Assembly (NCBI RefSeq): GCF_000235425.2
Contig: NZ_KI912267.1
Coordinates: 831,097-895,096, forward strand
Origin: Pseudofrankia saprophytica
GTDB lineage: Bacteria; Actinomycetota; Actinomycetes; Frankiales; Frankiaceae
Length of the DNA stretch: 64,000 nucleotides
Direction of reading: 5' to 3'
Shown here: piece after piece, positions 17,290 to 26,182 of the stretch
How positions within the stretch are numbered: position 1 is the first letter of the stretch
How the letters are laid out: each line of letters opens with the position of its first letter
Notes under the pieces: model-generated
Databases searched by the model: none
What the model was told of the DNA's origin: nothing
The model's input: the letters and a program-made list of their open reading frames with translations, nothing else
Position numbers and translations under genes: made by a program

Positions 17290-19056
17290 TCAGCGGCCGG
17301 AGTGGACGAACCGGGCGCGCCGCTCGGACGGGTCATGCCCGGTCACCATGACCGTGGCCTCGCGGAGCAGCACTCGCCGGTCGGGGACCTCCATCGGCAC
17401 GGGACGCCCGGTGGCCTGGTCGACGCACCGGAACTCCGGCGGGAACGGCGCCGCCCGCTCGATCAGGTCCTGGTAGAAGCCCAGCCATTTCCCCTGGTCG
17501 AAGGCGACCGCGGCGGTCACCCGGCCTCGGCGGCCGTAGACGGCGACGAACCGGCGGTCCGCGGTGGAGCCCTGCGTGATGATGACCTCGTCGGCGAAGG
17601 TGGGTACGCCGACGGACTTGATCTCGATGCCGAACTGGGTCGACCAGAAGCTGGGCACGGCCAGGTGCGGCCAGCGCTCCGTCTGCGGACTGATCATGTT
17701 GTGCGCCGCGATCTCGCCCTGCGCGACCGCGTTGCCCCAGTGCTCGAGCGCGAGGAACTGGTAGTCGTAGAGCGGGTGCGGGAACCGCGCCACGTCGCCG
17801 GCGACGAAGACGTCGTCGCAGACCATGCCGTCGACGGTGAAGGCCCGCGCCCCGGTGTCGCAGCCGACGCCCCACGGCCCGGCCGCGAGCCCCGAGTCCT
17901 GGAGCCATTCGACGTTGCGGACGCTGCCGAGCGCGGCGACCGCCACGTCGACGTCGAGCGACGTGCCGTCGGACAGGTGGGCGCGGCGAAGGCGGTCGGC
18001 CTCGTCCCCCTCGAGGGCCGTGACCGTGACGTCGCAGCGCAGGTCGACGCCGTGGTCGCGGTGCAGGTCCGCGGCGACCGCGCCGACCACTCGACCGAGC
18101 GCCCCGACCAGCGGCGCGGGGCCGCGCTCGGCGACCGTCACCGGCAGCCCCAGCCCACGGCACGAGGAGGCGACCTCCGACCCGGTGAAACCCGCGCCGA
18201 TGACCAGCACCCTGCGGGGCCCGGCGGCGAGCCGTTGCCGCAGCCCGGCGGCGTCGTCCCGGCCGCGCAGGACGAACATGCCGTCCAGCGCGGCCTCGGC
18301 TGGCTTGGGCCACGGTCGCGCCCGCGCGCCGGTGGCGATCAGCAGCCGGTCGAACTCGACCTCGGCGCCGTCCGCGAGCAGGACCCGCTTGCGGGCCAGA
18401 TCGAGCCCGGTCGCGCGCACGCCGAGCCGCCACTCGGCGTCGAGGTCATCCGGCCGGGGCAGCGCCGTCCGCCTGCCCGGCACCCATCCGTCGAGGACCT
18501 GCTTGGACAGCGGCGGACGGTCGTAGGGCTCGCACGGCTCGTCTCCGATCAGCGTCAGCGAACCGGAGAAGCCCTCCCGCCGCAACGCCGTCGCGGCTCG
18601 CAGGCCGGCGACCGAGACGCCCACGATGACGATCCGCGCGAAACGCCTCATTCCGTCGCCGTCGCCGGCGCTGCCATTCGTGCTGGCCCTGCCATAGACG
18701 CCGAAGCCGCCATTGACGCTGAAGCCGCCATTGACGCTGAAGCCGCCATTGGCACTGGCGCCGCCATTGGCACTGGCGCCGCCATTGGCGCTCGCGCTGG
18801 AGCCGCCATGGACGCTGGCGCCGTCGCTGGCCGATGTACGCGCGTCGACGCCGGGGCGCCGCGCCTGGATCGGCTCGACCCGCAGGGCCTGGACGGGGCA
18901 GGCCGCCGCCGCCCGGAGAACCTGCTCCCGCTGGGTGTCGTCGGGCTCCGGGTCGTACCAGAGCGCCTCGTCTCCCTGCATTCGGAATACATCCGGCGCG
19001 AGGAAGGCGCACTGCGCATATCCCTGGCAACGCGTGAGGTCGACGACGAGTCTCAC
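17290..19056 (-). CDS. Ferredoxin fused to FAD-dependent ferredoxin reductase
   Basis: The 588-residue product starts with a P450-type ferredoxin: Cys10 and Cys16 in CQGYAQC, then Cys53-Pro, with Tyr13 where a fourth Cys would be, which suggests a 3Fe-4S cluster. A 70-residue Ala/Gly/Asn/Ser linker with five NGG hexapeptide repeats joins it to a complete reductase from about residue 136: FAD motif VIVGVSVAGLRAA, NAD motif VLVIGAGFTGSEVA and the FVAGDVARFPHP FAD-binding segment. A single chain can therefore carry electrons from NAD(P)H to iron-sulfur, feeding the P450 37 bases downstream. GTG start at 19056. Most actinobacterial homologues are two separate proteins. Confidence 0.9.
   Translation of the reverse strand: MRLVVDLTRCQGYAQCAFLAPDVFRMQGDEALWYDPEPDDTQREQVLRAAAACPVQALRVEPIQARRPGVDARTSASDGASVHGGSSASANGGASANGGASANGGFSVNGGFSVNGGFGVYGRASTNGSAGDGDGMRRFARIVIVGVSVAGLRAATALRREGFSGSLTLIGDEPCEPYDRPPLSKQVLDGWVPGRRTALPRPDDLDAEWRLGVRATGLDLARKRVLLADGAEVEFDRLLIATGARARPWPKPAEAALDGMFVLRGRDDAAGLRQRLAAGPRRVLVIGAGFTGSEVASSCRGLGLPVTVAERGPAPLVGALGRVVGAVAADLHRDHGVDLRCDVTVTALEGDEADRLRRAHLSDGTSLDVDVAVAALGSVRNVEWLQDSGLAAGPWGVGCDTGARAFTVDGMVCDDVFVAGDVARFPHPLYDYQFLALEHWGNAVAQGEIAAHNMISPQTERWPHLAVPSFWSTQFGIEIKSVGVPTFADEVIITQGSTADRRFVAVYGRRGRVTAAVAFDQGKWLGFYQDLIERAAPFPPEFRCVDQATGRPVPMEVPDRRVLLREATVMVTGHDPSERRARFVHSGR
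18706..18795 (-). repeat. 18-bp coding minisatellite in the ferredoxin-reductase linker
   Basis: Five in-frame 18-bp units, the first GCCGCCATTGACGCTGAA on the plus strand, encode hexapeptides of the type A/F-S-A/V-N-G-G. The units are nearly identical within two subgroups, which suggests recent slippage; copy number could vary without frameshift. Confidence 0.85.
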
Positions 19057-19438
19057 GAGACATCCCCCCGGGTCACATCGGATCGGGGGCGACCGTGACC
19101 CCGACGCAGCCTGTCCCTTCCCCGGCGCCGCCCGTAAAAACCCTGGCCAGCAGCGCTTCCAAGGCCTCCTTGTTCCCACAGCACCTGCTCGTCGGCCGAG
19201 ACGGAAAGCGACCTTGGTGACCGGCGATATTTTATCGTGGTATAGCGCGCCGTAACGGCGATGATCCCACCTGACTCATGTGAAAACCCCGGGGATCGGC
19301 CCGCCAATTTATAGCTCAGACCTTGCCCGAGGGTATGCATTTCACGTAACGTGGCGTAGTTCATGGAATACAGGCGGCGATCTCCATGGAAACCTGGACG
19401 TCGGCGCCTCCGGAGTCGGAGGGGGCACGGCCTCGACC
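19057..19438. promoter_or_regulatory. Divergent promoter region between ferredoxin-reductase and double diguanylate cyclase genes
   Basis: This 382-base gap is AT-richer than its surroundings in the middle. It holds a perfect inverted repeat CGATA-TTT-TATCG at 19225-19237, followed by GTGGTATAGC, a promoter-like sequence. No gene is supported. Open codons on the plus strand continue from 19280 but lack coding character. Confidence 0.45.
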
Positions 19439-22400
19439 AGGATGGTCTCGGCTAGCCCGTCGGCGAAGCCCGCCGGCGCGAAGTTCTCCGCCTCTTCCTG
19501 GACACGCATCGCGACGGCGCTGGCGCGCAGGCGGCAGACCGACGGCGGCCCCGGCGCGTGTGCAGTCGCCGGGCACGATGGCGATCAGGGCGACGATCAT
19601 GGTGGTGGCCGCCACCACGGCGGCGATGACTGCTCAGACCAACGGCGACGGAGCCGTCCGTGGCGCGCGGGCCGGCTGGGTCGGGCCGCGCCACTCGTCA
19701 CCGGCGCCGTCCTTGCCCTGTTGCTCGCGCTCGCCGCCCTGCTGGTCGGGCGCTGGCAGCTTGGCCACGCCGAGCATGGCCGTCTCGCCAACCGGGTCGA
19801 CCTCGTCGAGAGCATCGCGAACTACCGGTCGCAGACCGACGACCCGCAGATTCTCCAGACGATGGTCGACGGCGCCGGTTTCACCCTGACCGACCCGGCC
19901 CACGACGCCGCTCTGCTCTCGGCCTTCGACCTCACGCCGACGGGCAACCCGACGGCGGCCGTCGCCCTCCTGGATCCGGCCGGGCGGGTGATCGCGGCGC
20001 GTCCGGATGGCGCGGTCATCTCCACCGCCGAGCTGGGCAACGCCTGGACAGAGGCCCTGCGCGGCCAGCCCGGCTGGTCCTCGGCGTTCGACCTGGATGG
20101 CAGGGAGGTCCGGGCCGCGCTCGCCCCGGTCCACGCCGGTGGCGTCCCCACCGGGGGCGCCGCGTCCGGCAGGGACGAGCCACGGGCCGTCCTGGTCTCG
20201 CTGTCCATCGACACCGCCGGTGAGCGGTTCCAGGAGCGGCTCGGCGTGCTCGCCAACGGACCCGATACCGGCGGGCTGTCCCAGGTGGACCGCAACGGGG
20301 TCGCGATCTCCTCGTGGTCATCGACCGAGGTGGGCAGGCGCATCGTCGACCCGGCCCGGGTGGCGGCCCTGCGACCGGGCCATGCCGAGGTCTGGCAGAC
20401 ACATGGCGCCGACGGCCACGAGCAAACCGTCATCGCCGCCGTGCAGCGGACCACCGGCTATGTGACCACGTTCGAGGCCTCGAACGCACAGCTCTACGGG
20501 GACCTGCGCAACCAGCAGGCCAGCCGCAACCACACGCTCATCGGCGTGCTCGGCGGTTCGGTGTTCGGGCTGGTTCTCTTCGGCGCGGTCCGTGAGCTGG
20601 GAGCACGCCGGGCCCACGCCCGGCTGCACCACCTGCTCGGCAACACCCATGACGTGATCATGTTGGTCCGCGACGACTCGACCGTGGTGTTCATGAGCCC
20701 ATCGGCACGATGGTTGCTCGGCCAGGCCGACGCCGAGTGGGTGAAACGTCCGCTGCTCGACCTCGTTCATCCCGGCGACCGCGATCGGGTGGCGGCGTCG
20801 CTCGCCCGCCTTCCGCCCGGCGAGACGACACTCGTCAACGTCCGATTACGCGCTGGGACCGGCGCCGAGCGCGCGCCGACCCGGATCAGCGACACCGACC
20901 CGGAGACGACAGGCGACGCCGAGGCCACCGGGGGCACCGAGGTAACCCGGGACGCCGAGGCAACGGGGGACGCCGAGCCAACCGGGGATGCCGAGCACTT
21001 CCGTTGGTTCGACCTCACCGCCGTCGACGAACGCGGCCCTCACGATCTGGGCGGCGTGGTCATCACCTGTCACGAGGTGGGCGAGCGCAAGGCCCTCCAG
21101 GACCGCCTCGCCCACCAGGCCCGGCACGACCCTCTGACCGGGCTGCCCAACCGCGCGACCTTCCTCACCCACCTCGCCGGCGCGCTCACGACGTCGGCCG
21201 CCGACGGCACCCGGGACGCGCTGCTGTTCATCGACCTCGACGACTTCAAGCCGATCAACGACAGGCACGGCCACGCCGCCGGTGACCACGTGCTGCGCGT
21301 CGTCGCCCAACGCATCGTCGCCGCCCTGCGCCCGAACGACCTCGCCAGCCGGTTCGGCGGCGACGAGTTCGGCGCGCTGCTGCGCGCGGTCGACCCGGCG
21401 ACCGCGCGACTCATCGCCGACCGTCTCGCCACGGCCATCGCCCGGCCGATCAGCATGCCCGCGCCGGACCCTCCAGACGCGGCGACCGCGCCGGACGCCG
21501 CCGTGTCCGCGTACCGGGCCGTCCGCGTACAGGTGAGCGCCAGTATCGGTATCGCGCTGAGCACGCCGTCTCCCGACGGCCGCGCGACCCCCGCCGATGC
21601 CGGTGCCCTGCTGCGCGCCGCGGATCAGGCCATGTACGAGGCAAAGCGATCCGGCGACGGGCCTTGCACGGTGTCCGCGCCGGACACCGTGCTGGTCACC
21701 GGCCCAGCCTCGGCCGTCTCCGCGGCCCGCATGGCAGGCACGGGGAGTGCGGCGACCATCCCGCCGTCACCGCGGGCCGGGTCCGCGCCGGCATCGGGGC
21801 CGGCGGCGCCGACGTCCCGGCGGACCTGGCCCGCCTGGTTACGGTCCCTCGCCCCGATCCTCGCGGTCGCGGCGCTGCTGCTCGGAATCCTCGGGATCGG
21901 CCTGCGCCAGGAGGCCGACGCCCGGAGCATCGCGCGCGCCGTCGCCCTGACCCAGAACCGTGCCGTCGCGGCGGCGTTCAACGACTCCGCCTCGATGATC
22001 CTGGAGCCTGCGCGGCTGGTGCCGTTCGTCTCGGCCGCGCCGTGGACCTTCACGAATCCCGCGGTCGACCGCGGGATCCTGCGCGGGTTCGCCGCCTCCG
22101 CCATCGGCGGGCCGGACACGGATCTGCTGCTGACGTCGCCTGACGGGCAGGTTCTCTCGGCGCTGCCGGCGAAGGCGACGCTGCCGGTCGACACCCGAAG
22201 CGCCCTGTGGCGTTCGGTGGTGGCGGGCCGGGCCCAGTGGACGCCGGTGGTCGCCGACTCCGCCGGGGTCGAGCGGGTGTACGGGCTGGAGCCGGTGATG
22301 CGCGGGGACAGGACCGTCGCGGTGCTGGCCATCGGCCGCTCGGCGCGCCATGGGTTACCGACGGTGATCTTCCAGTCCCTCGCTCCGCTGGGCTCCCTGG

Positions 22401-23737
22401 AACTCGTCGACCAGAACGGACGCGTCGGCTTCGGCTCGGACGTCACGTTCATCGGTCGTCGCGTCGTCGACCCCGCAACGCTGCACAGGCTCCCCCCGCA
22501 GGGCGAGGCGGCCTCCGTCCGCTCGGCCGACCCGGGCCTGATCTCGTTCGCGATGCCGACGGGCACGATTCCCGGCTACTACACGCTCCTGCAACGAAGT
22601 CGGACCGTGGTCTTCGACGACCTCGGCAGCTCGCTGCCCGGGCTCGGGCTCCTGCTCGGCATCGTCGCGTTCACGCTGATCGCCGTGGCCGCCGCCGACG
22701 ACCGCCGCCGGCGCGCCCTGCGCCGTGACGTCGACCGGTTCGAGGCACTGCTGCGCGGCGCCCACGACATCGTCGCCGTCGCCGCCCCAGACGGCCGGAT
22801 CAGCGTGGTCGGCCCGTCCGTGACCCGCCTCCTCGACCAGCGGACCACCGACTGGGCCGGCCACGACGTCGGCGACCTGGCCCATCCGGACGACGCCGCC
22901 CGGCTGCGCGCCTTCGTCCAGACCACCGCCGGCCGGCGGGCGCCGTCGCGACCCGTCACGGCGCCGTCGCCCCCCACCTCGGGGAGACCACCGCCGGTTC
23001 CGGCGGCGGAGCCACCCGGTCCGCGGACGCTGCAGGACGTCCGGCTCCGTACCGCCGACGGCCAACACAGATGGTTCGACGTCACCGCGTCAGCGCTGAC
23101 GACCTCGGCCGGCTCGGCCGTGTCCGGCGTCCTGCTGACCTGCCACGACATCGGCGAGCGCAAGGTGCTCCAGGACGAGCTGACCGCCGCCGCGTATCAC
23201 GACCCGCTCACGGGTCTGCCCAACCGGGCCTCCTTCGCCCAGTGCCTCGACGCGGCCACCTCCCGGGGCACCCATGGGGCGGGCATCGCGCCGTTCGGCG
23301 TCCTGTTCGTCGACCTGGACAACTTCAAACCCGTCAACGACACCTACGGCCACCCCGCCGGTGACGAGGTTCTCGAGATCGTCGCCCTGCGGCTGGAGGC
23401 CACCGTCCGCGCGGGCGACCCCGTGGCGCGGCTCGGCGGCGACGAGTTCGCCATCCTCGTCGAGAACACGGACGAGGGCGAGCTTGTCGAGCTCGCCGAG
23501 CGGATCCTCGCCGCGCTGCGTCAGCCACTGCGGACCCACGGGGCGGTCCTGACCGTCGCGGCGACGATCGGTGCCGCGCTCTCCACCGCCTACCCCGACC
23601 CGGTGCGGGTCGTCCGCGCCGCCGACCTCGCCATGTACGACGCGAAACGTCGCGGTCGCGGGAGCGTCGTGCTCGCCAAAGCCGACGGGTGCCTCCCGCG
23701 CCGACCGGCCGGCGACCAACGACCTGGGGATGCGTAA
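19439..23737 (+). CDS. Giant double sensor-PAS-GGDEF diguanylate cyclase (tandem duplication in one chain)
   Basis: About 1,432 residues arranged as the same module twice. Module 1: membrane helix 86-107, extracytoplasmic sensor, helix 367-387, PAS-like domain about 395-545, GGDEF domain with the motif at 640-644 in SRFGGDEF. Module 2: helix 804-822, second sensor, helix about 1064-1087, PAS-like 1095-1230, GGDEF at 1333-1337 in ARLGGDEF. Both cyclase domains keep DPLTGLPNRA and I-site RxxD motifs (RPND, RAGD), so both should make c-di-GMP with feedback inhibition. No stop or ribosome site separates the halves. The start is uncertain: only ATG 19439 and GTG 19280 are in frame before the first helix, and the sequence before residue 80 is not protein-like. 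A TGDAE-type acidic repeat sits in PAS 1. Confidence 0.85.
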   Translation, partial: RMVSASPSAKPAGAKFSASSWTRIATALARRRQTDGGPGACAVAGHDGDQGDDHGGGRHHGGDDCSDQRRRSRPWRAGRLGRAAPLVTGAVLALLLALAALLVGRWQLGHAEHGRLANRVDLVESIANYRSQTDDPQILQTMVDGAGFTLTDPAHDAALLSAFDLTPTGNPTAAVALLDPAGRVIAARPDGAVISTAELGNAWTEALRGQPGWSSAFDLDGREVRAALAPVHAGGVPTGGAASGRDEPRAVLVSLSIDTAGERFQERLGVLANGPDTGGLSQVDRNGVAISSWSSTEVGRRIVDPARVAALRPGHAEVWQTHGADGHEQTVIAAVQRTTGYVTTFEASNAQLYGDLRNQQASRNHTLIGVLGGSVFGLVLFGAVRELGARRAHARLHHLLGNTHDVIMLVRDDSTVVFMSPSARWLLGQADAEWVKRPLLDLVHPGDRDRVAASLARLPPGETTLVNVRLRAGTGAERAPTRISDTDPETTGDAEATGGTEVTRDAEATGDAEPTGDAEHFRWFDLTAVDERGPHDLGGVVITCHEVGERKALQDRLAHQARHDPLTGLPNRATFLTHLAGALTTSAADGTRDALLFIDLDDFKPINDRHGHAAGDHVLRVVAQRIVAALRPNDLASRFGGDEFGALLRAVDPATARLIADRLATAIARPISMPAPDPPDAATAPDAAVSAYRAVRVQVSASIGIALSTPSPDGRATPADAGALLRAADQAMYEAKRSGDGPCTVSAPDTVLVTGPASAVSAARMAGTGSAATIPPSPRAGSAPASGPAAPTSRRTWPAWLRSLAPILAVAALLLGILGIGLRQEADARSIARAVALTQNRAVAAAFNDSASMILEPARLVPFVSAAPWTFTNPAVDRGILRGFAASAIGGPDTDLLLTSPDGQVLSALPAKATLPVDTRSALWRSVVAGRAQWTPVVADSAGVERVYGLEPVMRGDRTVAVLAIGRSARHGLPTVIFQSLAPLGSLELVDQNGRVGFGSDVTFIGRRVVDPATLHRLPPQGEAASVRSADPGLISFAMPTGTIPGYYTLLQRSRTVVFDDLGSSLPGLGLLLGIVAFTLIAVAAADDRRRRALRRDVDRFEALLRGAHDIVAVAAPDGRISVVGPSVTRLLDQRTTDWAGHDVGDLAHPDDAARLRAFVQTTAGRRAPSRPVTAPSPPTSGRPPPVPAAEPPGPRTLQDVRLRTADGQHRWFDVTASALTTSAGSAVSGVLLTCHDIGERKVLQDELTAAAYHDPLTGLPNRASFAQCLDAATSRGTHGAGIAPFGVLFVDLDNFKPVNDTYGHPAGDEVLEIVALRLEATVRAGDPVARLGGDEFAILVENTDEGELVELAERILAALRQPLRTHGAVLTVAATIGAALSTAYPDPVRVVRAADLAMYDAKRRGRGSVVLAKADGCLPRRPAGDQRPGDA

Positions 23738-23940
23738 CCGGGCCAGATGGCCAGGTCATCGCGCACCCAGACGGGCGTTACGATCCGGCGTAGTTCGCGT
23801 CGTATACGTCGCAATCGGGGATAGGTTACGAGTCAGGGCGGGGCTCGCCGATGATCGGATCGGCGGCGTCGGTGCGGTGCGCGGCGCGCGGGGCGGCGCG
23901 CGGAAGAGTCCGACGGGCGCAGGAGAGGAACGGGGAGTCA

Positions 23941-24825
23941 GTGACCGACAGCGACGGTGCTGGAGACGGATCGTGGAACTTCGAGTCGGTGGTCCCAGCG
24001 GGCGGGTCGGTGCTCGGGTCGGACGGTGAGCCGATCGACCTGCGCACCGAGGTTCCGCACATCGCTCGGGTCTACGACTACTGGCTCGGTGGCAAGACCA
24101 ACTACCCGGCCGACCGGAAGGTCGCCGAGGCGGTCATGGCGGCCATGCCCGCCGTCACCGAGAGCGTCCAGGCCAACCGCGCCTTCCTGCGCCGCGCCGT
24201 GCACCTGCTCGCCGCCGAGCACGGCGTCCGCCAGTTCCTCGACATCGGCACCGGCCTGCCCGCTTCGGACAACACCCACGAGGTCGCCCAGCGCGCCGCC
24301 CCGGACGCCCGGATCGTCTACGCGGACAACGACCCGATCGTGCTGGCACACGCGCACGCGCTGCTCACCAGCACACCCGAGGGCAGCACGACCTATGTGC
24401 ATGGCGATGTCCGCCGGCCGGACGAAATCCTCGCCAAGGCCGCCGAGGTCCTCGACTTCAGCCAGCCGATCGCGCTGATGCTGATCGCGATCATGCACTG
24501 CGTACCGGAGGATCAGGACCCGTACTCGATCGTGCGCACCCTCGCCGACGCGATGCCCCCCGGCAGCTTCCTCGTCCTCACGCATCCGGCCGTCGCGACC
24601 GACGCCCCCTCGGGAAACGTCCCGGCGGAGGACCTGGCGGCGGCGTACGCCCTGATGCAGGAGGCGTCCACCGGCAGCTTCCACGCGCGGACGCAGGAAC
24701 AGATCGGCCGGTTCTTCGACGGCTGGGACCTGCTCGAGCCCGGCGTCGTGCTGGCGACGAAGTGGCGCGCCGACGAGCCCGAGTCCACCGTGATCTGGGT
24801 CGGGATCGGGCACAAGCCCGCCTGA
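23941..24825 (+). CDS. SAM-dependent methyltransferase, SAV2177/DUF574 family
   Basis: The 294-residue product carries the family hallmarks: IARVYDYWLGGKTNYPADR, the SAM-binding strand FLDIGTGLPASDNTHEVAQ, IVYADNDPIVLAHAHALL and the C-terminal RTQEQIGRFFDGWDLLEPGV. These methyltransferases are expanded in Streptomyces and Frankia; their substrates are mostly unknown. The GTG at 23941 follows a GGGGAG sequence. The 203 bases upstream separate it from the double diguanylate cyclase. A paralogue lies at 48027-48824. Probably cytoplasmic and monocistronic. Confidence 0.9.
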   Translation: MTDSDGAGDGSWNFESVVPAGGSVLGSDGEPIDLRTEVPHIARVYDYWLGGKTNYPADRKVAEAVMAAMPAVTESVQANRAFLRRAVHLLAAEHGVRQFLDIGTGLPASDNTHEVAQRAAPDARIVYADNDPIVLAHAHALLTSTPEGSTTYVHGDVRRPDEILAKAAEVLDFSQPIALMLIAIMHCVPEDQDPYSIVRTLADAMPPGSFLVLTHPAVATDAPSGNVPAEDLAAAYALMQEASTGSFHARTQEQIGRFFDGWDLLEPGVVLATKWRADEPESTVIWVGIGHKPA

Positions 24826-24934
24826 CCCGACCGCCAAGGCGCCTGCCAGCCGGCGTTTCGTCGGCGCGCGGCCGGTCGAGCGTGGTAAGTAAGCGCCCGC
24901 TCAGCAGAAGTGGCCCCGTCGCCGGGTGCGCTGG

Positions 24935-24940
24935 TAGCGT
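24935..24940 (+). promoter_or_regulatory. -10 element upstream of epimerase
   Basis: TAGCGT lies eight bases before the ATG at 24949, with no ribosome-binding sequence, so a very short or absent leader is likely. Confidence 0.35.
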
Positions 24941-24948
24941 CCGCGGCC

Positions 24949-26052
24949 ATGCGCGTGCTGGTCGTCGGTGGTACCGGCCCGTCCGGCCCGCACGTGGTGC
25001 GCGGGCTCGCCGAGCGCGGCCATGAGGTCACGATCTTCCATCGCGGCACGCACGAGCCGCCCGAGGCACGCGACCACGAGCACCTGCACGGCGACCCGCA
25101 CTTCCGCGAGTCCATCGACGAGGCGCTGGGCACCCGGACGTTCGACGCCGTGCTCGCCATGTACGGCCGCGTCCAGCACCTCGCGCCCGCGCTGCGCGGA
25201 CGCTGCGACCAGTTCGTCAGCGTCGGGGGCGTCCCCGTCTACCGCGGCTACTTCCCCCGACCGGGCTCGAGGCTGGCCATCCCGGTCGAGGAGGACGACC
25301 CGCTCGTCGACCCGGCAAGCGACGATCCGGCGCTCCGGTTCTCCGGACGGCTGGCGGAAGCCGAGCGGGCGGTCTTCGCCGAGCACCCGCGCGGCACCGT
25401 CCTGCGCTACCCGATGCTGTACGGGCCCAACAACGCCCGGCCGCACGAGTGGTCCGTCGTCCGCCGGATCCGGGACCGGCGCCCGTTCATGATCCTCCCC
25501 GACGGCGGCATCCAGGTGCACACCCGCTGCGCCGTCCGCAACGCCGCGGCGTTCGTCCTGGCGGCGGTGGACCGCCCGGCCGCCGCGGCCGGCCAGGTCT
25601 TCAACTGCGGCGACCCGGTCAGCTGGTCGTTCCGCGACTGGGCGCAGCTGGTCGCGCGGCTGATGGGCGCGGAGCTCGACATCGTCGCGCTGCCACGCGA
25701 CGTCGCCATCGAGGCGACCACCTCGATCCTGCCGCTCGCCGGCACCACCGCTGAGCACTGCGTCCTCAGCACGGAGAAGGCCCGCCACGTCCTCGGCTAC
25801 CAGCCCGCGGTCGACCCGGTGGCGGCCATGGCGGAACTGCTCGCCTGGTACGACGAGCGGCCGGACTTCGAACCCGGCGCCAACCCGTCGTTCACCGACC
25901 GCTTCGACTACGCCACCGAGGATGCTCTCGTCGCCCACTACCGGGCGGCGCTGCGCCGCCTGGGCGACGCCGTCGAGCAGCGCCCCGCGGCCCCGGCCCA
26001 CTCCATGCCCCACCCACAGCGACCCGGGCTGGTCGACGACCGCGGCCGGTGA
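24949..26052 (+). CDS. NAD-dependent epimerase/dehydratase family protein
   Basis: The 367-residue extended SDR-like protein has the N-terminal nucleotide motif VLVVGGTGPSGPHVVRGL and the downstream RYPMLYGPNNARPHEW typical of atypical SDRs. The catalytic YxxxK is not evident, which is common in the isoflavone-reductase-like and RNA-binding (CSP41-type) branches. FNCGDPVSWSFRDWAQLV resembles epimerase substrate loops. It is cytoplasmic. The last 45 residues are Pro/Ala-rich and variable. Reaction unknown. Confidence 0.85.
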   Translation: MRVLVVGGTGPSGPHVVRGLAERGHEVTIFHRGTHEPPEARDHEHLHGDPHFRESIDEALGTRTFDAVLAMYGRVQHLAPALRGRCDQFVSVGGVPVYRGYFPRPGSRLAIPVEEDDPLVDPASDDPALRFSGRLAEAERAVFAEHPRGTVLRYPMLYGPNNARPHEWSVVRRIRDRRPFMILPDGGIQVHTRCAVRNAAAFVLAAVDRPAAAAGQVFNCGDPVSWSFRDWAQLVARLMGAELDIVALPRDVAIEATTSILPLAGTTAEHCVLSTEKARHVLGYQPAVDPVAAMAELLAWYDERPDFEPGANPSFTDRFDYATEDALVAHYRAALRRLGDAVEQRPAAPAHSMPHPQRPGLVDDRGR

Positions 26053-26182
26053 CGCACCCGTTTCGGCCGCGCGGCGCCAGGCCGTGTCTGACGGCCTCCG
26101 GCCACGCGAGGCTCCGCCATCATCGCCGCGGGGGTCCCCGGGAGGTCGGCGCCAGCCGATCTTCCGGGGGAGCGACTTTGGC

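Noticed and set aside
19280-19438. Earlier GTG start of the double diguanylate cyclase at 19280
   Set aside because: The added 53 residues are not protein-like, the DNA there is AT-richer and promoter-like, and no ribosome site precedes the GTG. The ATG at 19439 is only somewhat better, so the start stays uncertain.
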